Shown piece after piece: positions 56,701-64,000 of a stretch of 64,000 bases of DNA. The notes under the pieces were generated by a model that worked only from the letters and a program-made list of their open reading frames with translations, was not told the DNA's origin and made no database searches. The stretch is from Pseudofabraea citricarpa. Taxonomy: Eukaryota > Ascomycota > Leotiomycetes > Helotiales > Dermateaceae. How positions within the stretch are numbered: position 1 is the stretch's first letter; each line of letters begins with the position of its first letter. The stretch lies in the NCBI GenBank assembly GCA_029641185.1, contig JAPWGK010000001.1:3112501-3176500 (forward strand), written 5' to 3'. Made by a program: the position numbers and the translations under genes.

Positions 56701-57824
56701 TTACATGTTGCCAGTCAAGTATCCCATGGCTGCGCACATCTCGTATGTTTTGTCAAAGCCTGTCGTGACCATCATAATACTCTGCTTGCAACCTACTACA
56801 AAAGAGAGACATCTCGTTGATCGTACACAATTCTCTGCGCTTGTGTCTGTTTGCCTCTCGTTGACCCATGCTATACTAGATTCCATAGGAATCCTGATGC
56901 TCTCAGGAAGGAATTCTTCGATGAGAGGACAAGATATATTAGAGAAGATTCTCAGCTCACTCTGACCCATATCAGGGAGCATGGTATATAACGCGGGGTT
57001 TGGAATGAACTTCGAAACAAATGCATTTTCCCATTCGGTATCATTAGCCATTCTGGCCATAAATGTACCATCCTGGTAAGGATCCCGTGCAACAGTAATT
57101 GATGCGCAATTGGTAATCCACTCTCGATGTTTCGAGTCATCAAACTTCCAATCGTCAAGCTTCTTCATCGGCGTGAGAATTTCCGAGGGCAAATTCCGTT
57201 CTAGCTGCTCACTCTTGGTAACCGCAAGCGTGAGGTAGTTGGACCATTCAGACTCGGGCTTCATTGGGCGCATTATATCTGGTTTGGCCTTTGTTGATGG
57301 TGCGAATCCGTCGGCCCAAAATCGTGGGTCGTATGTGCTTTGGGGGTAAAACTTGCGGTCTCTGGTGATATACTGCTGGACAATACCATTTATCACAGGA
57401 CATAGTTGAGAACCTGTTCAATATCAGCAATAGCACTCGAAGATTTTCATGCCTAGTACACACCAAGAGTTTGCTCCGCGAAATTTGACAGTCTTTCTGG
57501 AAAAGTAACATCTGCCGTGCGCCATTTATCGAACAAGTTTACTAACTCTGCAGTATCCTTATATTTGCTCAACGAATTTTGGCTCTGGGTCAGAGCACAA
57601 AGTACAAATAGTTCTGGTCCAAGATACTCAAGGATAGAAACCAGGTGCTTCTGTGCAAAGGTCTTTGGGGTGTTCTTTTTGTAGGTTGTAGGATCTGTAT
57701 TCACAAGAGTGATTGCCCACTGGACAGCAGCGGCATCTTCCTCTGGTCCTTTCTTGAATGGTTTAAACTGGCTCCATTTCTTTTCTATTGCATGTATGAG
57801 TTTCTCTTCTATTGTTTCTGCCAT
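56701..57824 (-). CDS. Protein of unknown function
   Basis: The exons on the minus strand are 57464..57824 and 56701..57413, giving 357 aa; the 50-bp intron has a GTGTGT donor and ACAG acceptor, joining AEQTLG to SQLCPVINGIV. The frame is open upstream to a TTG at 57860; 57824 is the first ATG (MAETIEEKLIHAIEKKW). The N-terminal half is helical and charged (EEDAAAVQWAITLVNTDPTT, LVSILEYLGPELFVLCALTQ). The second half has RKFYPQSTYDPRFWADGFAP and IPNPALYTMLPDMGQSELRI. No signal peptide or membrane span is seen. I do not recognise a family. A 20-bp minisatellite lies about 115 bp upstream of the start. Confidence 0.65.
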
Positions 57825-58428
57825 TACTGAATCATCTGGAATAAGGCCGACAGGAAGCAATGAAAGAAAGCGTGCGAGTGTGGTCGAGTGTGGCCGCGAA
57901 TGTAATCAAAGTAGGCGGAGACTTGGGTGAAGACAATCGAGGATCAGCGAGAGAAGTCGAAGACAGGTGAGAGTGACCGAGAGCTGGTGAGAGGGGTCGA
58001 GAGGGGTCGAGCACAAGCGAAGGTGATCAAGTATAGCCTGTATAGGCGAGGGCGATCGAGGACTGCTGAAGACTACCATCAGTTAACCAATCAGCACGCC
58101 ATGGGATCAGTGTTCATATCAACCCCCAATCAAGATTAATCCTATGTTCAATTCTGGTTTTGGGAAATCCTATTTCATATTATATTGCACCTATCCATTC
58201 ATCTATATAGTTTGAGATATAAATCGCTGGCTTTGCCACGAATTTGAATGCTCCTCAACAACTTTAACTCAAACTCGAACCCTCAGATAAGCAAGAACCT
58301 CAAGAGTAAGTCTGCTCATCGATTTTTGTGGAGAAGTGCGACTGTACCTAACTTTAAGGCTAACTTGTCCTCTTAGATCAAGCAATAGCATCACCCCAAG
58401 CTTCCTAGCACACCAACCATCCGAAATT
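57825..58428. other. Divergent promoter region with minisatellite and a 5' UTR intron
   Basis: Contains the 20-bp minisatellite (57940-58058) and a probable 5' UTR intron of the following gene at 58306-58376 (GTAAGT donor, GGCTAAC branch, CTTAG acceptor). Confidence 0.5.
57940..58058. repeat. 20-bp GA-rich minisatellite
   Basis: Successive 20-bp units start at 57940, 57960, 57980 and 58010, with a half unit at 58000 and shorter ones to 58058. The loose consensus is AGnnCAGGTGAGAGnGGTCG, with TCG/CCG at each unit end. Units are about 60-75% alike. Confidence 0.7.
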
Positions 58429-58668
58429 ATGCCGTTAGTCATTCACTATAGCTAACGCCGTTTCATTCTTACTTACTCATCAACCAGTGAAGTCGTGGCT
58501 CCCGTCAAGTATATATGTGGCCACAAGTTGGACACGAATACCTTCAATACAGATGGTTCTTCCGACATTGCACACCTCGGAGAGTCCAAGAAGCGATACC
58601 CTTGCGAGGACTGCAAGACCAATAAGGTGTGGGTTCAGCAGGCCGATGGAAAATGGGCCAAAGTTTAG
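58429..58668 (+). CDS. Small zinc-ribbon-like protein
   Basis: Coding exons are 58429..58433 (only 5 nt: ATG CC) and 58488..58668, giving 61 aa. The 54-bp intron has a GTTAGT donor and AACCAG acceptor; splicing gives MPEVVAPVKYICGHKLDTNT. Two putative metal-binding pairs, Cys12/His14 (CGH) and Cys41/Cys44 (CEDC), suggest a small zinc ribbon, and the C-terminus VWVQQADGKWAKV is Trp-rich. Without the intron the downstream frame has no ATG, so the model depends on this tiny first exon. Similar short fungal proteins exist in my memory but have no assigned function. Confidence 0.6.
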
Positions 58669-59074
58669 TTGTGGTCTGAAGATATCTTGTGCCTGTACCC
58701 TCATCAAGTCGAGGAGCAGTGGATGATGGATGTTTAAGGAAATGAGTTGACTGGGAATGCTTAACCAAATTGCGCAGCTGGCCACTGCACGCAACCGCTC
58801 CTTTACCCTTGCTGCTTTAGTCTTTCCTTAAATAGCAACGAGATATTCTGCGCACACGTACTCTGCTTCTATGCTGTGATATTCCAGGTCCTAGCACGAT
58901 ACGAAAAGAAGTTTGTTTACACATAGCAAGGTCAATAGGCATAAAAGGTGGGCTCAGTCCTTACTTAGGTTTCTCTCGCTTGTCACCATATCTCAATACC
59001 TTCATAGAGGACCACGATCACGGCAGGTTCGAAACCAAACAATCGATTTTCGACTAGACATCATCGTTCTAAAA
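58669..59074. other. Intergenic region upstream of the kinase-like gene
   Basis: About 400 bp, no gene. The frame of the kinase-like gene is open back to 58913 but has no ATG before 59075. Confidence 0.5.
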
Positions 59075-59995
59075 ATGTCTGTAGACTTCCAACCTGTACT
59101 ACTAGCACGTGGCGCCACGGGAATAGTTTATCAGCTGAACGACTTCATCGCTTTAAAGAGAGCCCGCAAGGGAGAGGACGAGGAGGCTGATCACGCCAAC
59201 GAGCAACGCGTTTTCGAGTTTCTTGAGCGCCGTTTACCTATCCCATATCTGATTCGGTGTATATACCGAGAGCCACACTTTACGTTCCTGGAGTTCGCCG
59301 CCAACGGGAGCCTGGCAATGCTCCTTAATAGATTCCAAACGCGAGACAAGGAAACTGGCTACACTCGAGTTCTTGCCGTCTCCCAAACGTTTCCCATGGA
59401 GGACATCCATCGCTGGATGTGGCAGCTGTGCTCCGCAGCTGTCGGGTTTGAGGAGGCTGGTATCGTACACGGCGACCTCCGCCCAGGCAACCTTCTTTTT
59501 AACAGTGCATGGGATCTGCTAGTTGGTGATCTCGACCGCTCGGTTAAGATTGATGACGATCTTATAGCTGTGTCAGAGCCTTTTGGGCGGCTCCTTAGCA
59601 AATCTGATGGCGAGAGCGCTGGGACTTATGGCAAAGCTGGTGTTCGCACTGAGACCTTCGCTATCGGCTCTATCTATTACACCCTCCTCCGCGGTCACGA
59701 ACCATATGAGATAGAGTATTGGGGTGAGGATCACGGTTGTGTCATGATAGACAAGTTCCAGAACAAAGAATTTCCTCCCTTAACTGACTCGATGGAGGAC
59801 GCAATCATACACAGGTGCTGGGAAGGCAAGTATCAGTCTGCCAAAGAGCTTTTGGCTGAGTTCGTAGATGATCCTGAGAAGAATGCGCTCCCAGCTCAGG
59901 ATAGAGAGTGGCTAGTGGAACGTCGATCCCAATGCGTGCGATTCTTGAATGAAGCACGACAGGTGACTAACACCTCTTTTTGGCAAGATAATTAG
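59075..59995 (+). CDS. Divergent protein kinase-like protein
   Basis: An intronless gene encodes 306 aa from the first ATG at 59075 (AAAAATGTCT). The kinase fold is recognisable. The Gly-rich loop is shortened (RGATGIVYQ, about 12-20), the VAIK-type lysine is Lys28 (FIALKRAR) and the helix C glutamate is probably Glu43. The catalytic loop is HGDLRPGN (132-139) with Asp134 and Asn139. The metal-binding DFG is replaced by DLD (152-154, VGDLDRSVKI). APE is not obvious, but ETFAIGSIYYTLLRGHEPYE marks the F helix region. It belongs to the expanded small kinase-like families of fungi. Asp152 is retained, so activity is possible. Target unknown. Confidence 0.82.
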   Translation: MSVDFQPVLLARGATGIVYQLNDFIALKRARKGEDEEADHANEQRVFEFLERRLPIPYLIRCIYREPHFTFLEFAANGSLAMLLNRFQTRDKETGYTRVLAVSQTFPMEDIHRWMWQLCSAAVGFEEAGIVHGDLRPGNLLFNSAWDLLVGDLDRSVKIDDDLIAVSEPFGRLLSKSDGESAGTYGKAGVRTETFAIGSIYYTLLRGHEPYEIEYWGEDHGCVMIDKFQNKEFPPLTDSMEDAIIHRCWEGKYQSAKELLAEFVDDPEKNALPAQDREWLVERRSQCVRFLNEARQVTNTSFWQDN

Positions 59996-62203
59996 GGATG
60001 ATATATGTTAGGAGGAAAGCTAGGTATTAAAATACCATACCCCAAACCAATTCCACATGTTATTGCTATCTTTATATTACATGCCTAGGTGGCTACATAA
60101 ATAGTGAAGAAAATATTCTAACGCTTAGCTGTAAAAATAATATTTTGTCTCTACCTGTGTAAGCTTGGCTTGGAAATATTGAAAGGGTGTTAGCTAGCAA
60201 CTTCAGACCAATTAGACTAAAATGTAGCTTTCTACATGAGATCCACTTAGAGATCATATTACAAGCATTCTCAAGAAATTTCATCCTCCCCCCATTGCTC
60301 AACATGGTGTTATCTTGGCACAACGGGCAATGAAAGACCAAGACTTATAAGACAAGAAGTCCATATATAAAAAGGTACCCAGCTTGAATGTAAATTCTAC
60401 TGGTGGCTTATGTTTGACTCTCAATAGCAAAGTAACACAACTACCTCCAACACTACCCGACCTCCCCAACACCCATGCGCCACTACCAGAACGTGTCATT
60501 GGCTCGCTCCTCCAAAATTACTCATTTAGCAGCCGGAGGCGCTCTCTCCATAGAAGCAAAGCCATCTGATGGAGCAGGAAGTTTTGGATGCTTGGCCTAT
60601 CCTCTCTTATCAGCAACACACTTGACGCAAACGTACATGTATCATAGCAGAATATTTGAAGTCAACGCACCTCCCAATGGATCTTCATATTGTTCACGTT
60701 GTCAATATCAACCTTGCAAGTGGACTATCTGCCGTGTTAGTTGTGAATTGTCGAGATATAATGAGGTGGCGAAGGGAAACTGACGCATTGGTATTTCATT
60801 CCCTTATCTTTCTTCAGATTCGAGTTTCCTCCCTTTTTGGCATTTGCAAGCGCTGCCTTTTGTTGCGCTTCGATCTTTTAATGCTTGTTAGAGGGTTTCA
60901 CGGATGTCCACAAGTTACACATGCCTTCTGAAGTCCTCTAGCCATGATGAGTGATTTGCGATGACAGAGAAGAGAGAGAGGTAAGGAGAAAGCAATGTGA
61001 AGCGCTGAAGAAGTTCACAGTGTTTAGAGACTGCGGAAAAGGCGGTGAGCGATTGGATCGGGCAGCTGGTGGCAGTAAATGTTTTGATTACTGTACAGAT
61101 TTTCCCGCAACGGTTACTTTCAGCTGAAGTCTTAGCTGCTGTTTTTCAAGCCTCTGCAATCTATATAGGTCTAGACTTTATACAAAAGAGGAAGCTTACA
61201 ACAAATTGTAAGCCGCATCTGTACTGAGCGCTGTGTGCGGTCATGTGACCGCCTGATTTGGTATTCTGCATCTGCACCTGCACTTCTGCTTTATACAATA
61301 TGAACTAAAGATATATCAAATTACTTGCTCCTTCTTGTTAATAGCATTCGTCAACATGAAAGTTTAAGTAAAATATTTAAACTTGGTCGACCACCCGTGA
61401 CAGCTGCTTTTGACACGTGCTTAGAGGTATGTGCAACCAACTATTTCCAATAGAAGCCGATCAGATTTATGTGTTCTGATAAAACTTGACGTGCTCTCAC
61501 ATAATTCGAATAATTTGGCTTCTCTAACAATCCATAAATAATCATCCTACATACAAACAATCAGTTTCCGGCTTCAACCCCCCAAAGTCCCAAGTCCTTG
61601 CAAGCCGTTGGATAGAGTAGTTGACTTGACAAAGATATATATGATAAATGAAATGGAGTAGCCACCTCAGTTAAATTGCAATCTGATGATTGCTTAAGCC
61701 ACCAACCTAGGTATCACATCAACTGAAGCACTTAGTATTTGGCCTTTTAAGCGAGAGAAATATTGACAACGGAGTACAAACACTACTTGTTTTTTTATGA
61801 CCTTGAGATATCGAGGCTTCTATCGTCTCGGTCAAGTGTAGAATATTAGTGGAACTCATTACGAAGCATTCGATAGTCAGGGCATCAAACTAATCCAGAC
61901 CTAGTTTGGATGATACCTTCTACTCTGCCGATCTTATTGGACGAGTTTTCAAAGTTGAGCCCAGAAAAGGAAAGCAGCAGGCAGAACGTGCATCGCAAGT
62001 GCCTATTCGCTCGCTTTATGGGAACAAATGCCATGGAAATTCTAAAGTCATTCGCAGAATTGATATTACTACCTGACCTAGTGCAGGGGGTAGCCGTAAT
62101 CAGAAAATCTGTTTGTATTCGGCAAGCACAGCTATTCACCCCAGGTTGCAGACCAACTTTTCAGTACCCAAGCCATAGTGACAAAAACCCCGATATTACA
62201 AAA
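59996..62203. other. AT-rich intergenic region, no gene seen
   Basis: About 2.2 kb with only short frames. ACCTAGGT occurs at 61705-61712. The frame of the next gene is open from an ATG at 61910, which I do not favour as its start. Confidence 0.5.
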
Positions 62204-63007
62204 ATGTATCATCAAAAGCCCACAATGATCGAAACAGACTCCGACGCATCAGCAAAACCAGAGACACTTTATTTCGCATATGGCAGCAACCTTGGATTCA
62301 AACAAATGGCCACCCGTTGTCCCTCAAGCGTTTTCGTTGGCCGAGCGCGACTTCACAATTACGAATTCCAGATCAACGAGCGCGGCTATGCCAATGTGAT
62401 CCCCTCGCAAGATCCAACCTCTTTTGTCGACGGTCTTTGTTACCGTCTTTCATCAAGTGACGAGGAATGTTTGGACCTCAATGAAGGAGTTCCGTTTGCG
62501 TATCAGAAGTGCCTTCTGGAGGTGGAATTTTGGTATGCGAAAGCAGACCTGGTGGGGAGGACAGTTGCTAATATCGTTGCATGTCACGAACATACACGTG
62601 AAGGGGAAATCGAGACGAGCATGCCCGGCCTGGATAACCTTACTGTGAAAGAGGAGAACCAACATGGTGATGCGGAGAGAGTATGTGACACGGAGCCCGA
62701 AGACCGACCTCGCCATAAGCATTCAGAACAGTTGGCCAAATCTACGGACAAGCAGATCGAACATGGCGGCGAAGAGGAAAATGCAGAGCTCTCCGAGATT
62801 GATCGGCATGCGGAGGCGATTGCTAGAGGGCAGGGAGTAATGGCAATGGTTTATCTCAGTACAACGTACACTCAACGTGGACTTCCTTGGGATGAGTATA
62901 TATGCCGTATGAACACGGGCTTTGATGAAGCAGTGAGGTTGGGAATATCACAACAGTACGTCCGCAACTGTGTTGAAGCTTTTCTGGTGGAGGCCAAGGA
63001 TGACTAG
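62204..63007 (+). CDS. Gamma-glutamylcyclotransferase-like protein
   Basis: An intronless gene encodes 267 aa from the ATG at 62204; the frame continues to 61910, which would add 98 poorly protein-like residues. The GGCT fold signature LYFAYGSNLGFKQMATRCP starts at residue 22. It is followed by GRARLHNYEFQINERGYANV, and LDLNEGV with Glu94 as the likely catalytic acid. The family cleaves gamma-glutamyl peptides to 5-oxoproline in glutathione turnover. Residues about 131-205 are an acidic, low-complexity insertion (HTREGEIETSM, EPEDRPRHKHSEQ, HGGEEENAEL) that interrupts the domain. The C-terminal part, GLPWDEYICRMNTGFDEAVR, is typical of fungal members. The substrate is inferred from the family. 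Confidence 0.87.
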   Translation: MYHQKPTMIETDSDASAKPETLYFAYGSNLGFKQMATRCPSSVFVGRARLHNYEFQINERGYANVIPSQDPTSFVDGLCYRLSSSDEECLDLNEGVPFAYQKCLLEVEFWYAKADLVGRTVANIVACHEHTREGEIETSMPGLDNLTVKEENQHGDAERVCDTEPEDRPRHKHSEQLAKSTDKQIEHGGEEENAELSEIDRHAEAIARGQGVMAMVYLSTTYTQRGLPWDEYICRMNTGFDEAVRLGISQQYVRNCVEAFLVEAKDD

Positions 63008-63449
63008 GATTTGGACCTTGGCTTGGTGCGAGGCTGTAACGTGTGGAGGTTAAATGGCTGAGATGTAAGTTTCTTGATAGTGAATAATAGATCACGCACG
63101 ATGTACCATGAAGTTCCCATAAATTTCCGTTGTGAATCAAATCATTCAGTACTAATGGCATTGCATCATATGAATGATCGATAGGTAGACAGAGGGAGTA
63201 CAGATATGCTAAGTTCCTGAGAGCACAGGATCCCTTTTTTCCATGCTCACTCATCAATACACTCCTCTACCGCATCGAAATACTTGAAAGGTGTGTATGA
63301 GTCTGTTCTCGGTTATTTGAGCGCTGGCTACCTAGGTACTTACTGTATTAGGCTCGACGCCTGCCTGGAGGTCAAGCCTTCGCCCCCACGTATAAAAAGA
63401 CACCAATTCCAGTACAACATCCCTCCGAAACCATTGAAAATCGCACCTG
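63008..63449. other. Intergenic region, promoter of the terminal F-box gene
   Basis: No gene. ACCTAGGT lies at 63330-63337, about 60 bp upstream of the TATA box. Confidence 0.5.
63391..63398 (+). promoter_or_regulatory. TATA-box candidate of the terminal F-box gene
   Basis: TATAAAAA lies 59 bp upstream of the ATG at 63450, short but plausible spacing. Confidence 0.5.
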
Positions 63450-64000
63450 ATGGCAGCATCATTCGACTCGCTCTCACCAGAGCTTGTAACCCACATCATC
63501 AGCTATGTCTCTCCGCGCGCATCACTTTGCTCCGTCGCCCTCGTCTCACGTACTCTCAATCAGATCGCAACGCCGAAACTTTACGCTACGGTTGACTTCG
63601 CAAAAACACGCGCACGCATTGGATTTCGCCTACGATGTTTTCTGCCCTTCGCTATCCTCATGCTACATAAACCATCCTTAGCAGCCTGCGTGCACTCCCT
63701 TTCTACCTGTTACCGCTGGTATGGTTTACGACGGTCATCCCGCAAATACAATGCTCACATTGAAAGGCCTGATCATACAGATCTCGAAAAGATCCTTCAA
63801 AGTGCTGTCGACTCGGTTGTGGATTCCAAGGAAAAAGCCGATGAATGGTTCAAGTGGGCTCGCGAAAATAGTATTGATGGATTAATCCTCTCGATTCTTC
63901 TACCAAAACTGAAAAACTTGCGACGGCTCGATTACCATAAAGATTGTTTTGGTGATCACGAAATTCTAAGCATGCTCAGTAAAAATTGGAGGCGAGAAGC
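63450..64000 (+). CDS. F-box protein, 3' end cut by the window
   Basis: The frame is open from the ATG at 63450 to the window end (183 codons visible, no stop or intron needed). The N-terminal F-box is clear: FDSLSPELVTHIISYVSPRA, then LCSVALVSRTLNQIATPKLY. A basic region follows, then a charged helix (DLEKILQSAVDSVVDSKEKA), EWFKWARENSIDGLILSILL and the start of leucine-rich segments (LKNLRRLDYH). This is the usual plan of fungal F-box/LRR-like proteins acting in SCF ubiquitin ligases. The rest lies outside the window. Confidence 0.82.
   Translation, partial: MAASFDSLSPELVTHIISYVSPRASLCSVALVSRTLNQIATPKLYATVDFAKTRARIGFRLRCFLPFAILMLHKPSLAACVHSLSTCYRWYGLRRSSRKYNAHIERPDHTDLEKILQSAVDSVVDSKEKADEWFKWARENSIDGLILSILLPKLKNLRRLDYHKDCFGDHEILSMLSKNWRRE

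Noticed and set aside
58913..59074. 54-residue N-terminal extension of the kinase-like protein
   Set aside because: It would begin at TTG; the first ATG, with good context, is at 59075.
61910..62203. 98-residue extension of the GGCT-like protein from the ATG at 61910
   Set aside because: The extra sequence has no family match or targeting pattern, and the start at 62204 sits directly before the domain; it remains possible.

Overview
The window is nuclear DNA of a filamentous ascomycete (Pezizomycotina). The gene families and intron types would fit a leotiomycete-like fungus, but that rank is inference. The evidence is many short introns of about 48-165 bp with GTA/GTG donors and CTAAC/CTGAC-like branch sites, no operons, and fungus-restricted families: CRT10, CFEM, DUF3425-bZIP, fungal UNC93-like, and rhamnogalacturonan lyase PL4. 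I read 28 protein genes. Most multi-exon models were spliced by hand by matching reading-frame phase across GT..AG (once GC..AG) introns. I saw no rRNA, convincing tRNA, CRISPR array or intact transposon.

Layout. 0.3-2.5 kb: CRT10-like WD40 protein (-). 3.8-7.3 kb: a divergent pair of paralogous secreted proteins of unknown function. 7.8-10.7 kb: a large sterol-glucosyltransferase-like GT (-). 12.5-13.9 kb: an F-box protein. 13.9-17.45 kb: a 3.6 kb stretch without a supported gene, leading into a hexose transporter (17.5-19.3 kb, +). 19.7-21.7 kb: a secreted FAD-linked oxidase. 22.4-23.5 kb: a membrane-tethered F-box/2EXR-like protein with an N-myristoylation-type start. 23.9-25.2 kb: a CmcJ/AsaB-like dioxygenase carrying about 18 N-terminal NFHxG-type repeats, the most unusual gene here. 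26.2 kb: ACT-domain protein. 26.9-27.7 kb: a mucin-like Thr/Pro repeat protein. 29.5-30.6 kb: DUF3425 bZIP. 31.1 kb: aldo-keto reductase. 32.8-33.5 kb: CFEM GPI protein. 35.3-36.7 kb: MFS transporter with a GC-AG intron. 37.9 kb: a small MLRQ-like membrane protein. 38.9-40.9 kb: PL4 lyase. 42.5-43.9 kb: AlkB homologue with a mitochondrial-type leader. 44.8-46 kb: basic protein of unknown function. 47-48.6 kb: UNC93-like transporter. 49.5-50.9 kb: PlsC acyltransferase. 53.4-60 kb: a group of accessory-looking genes (DUF4419, two unknowns, a small zinc-ribbon protein, a degenerate protein kinase). 62.2-63.0 kb: gamma-glutamylcyclotransferase-like. 63.45 kb to the end: an F-box gene cut by the window edge.

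How they fit together. There is no single pathway. Several genes act at the cell surface or on plant material: PL4 lyase, hexose transporter, CFEM protein, FAD oxidase, the secreted paralogues and the mucin-like protein, as expected for a plant-associated or saprotrophic fungus. Intergenic DNA is AT-rich and holds several decayed minisatellites, a 61-bp tandem duplication, a 20-bp minisatellite and at least six copies of the palindrome ACCTAGGT.
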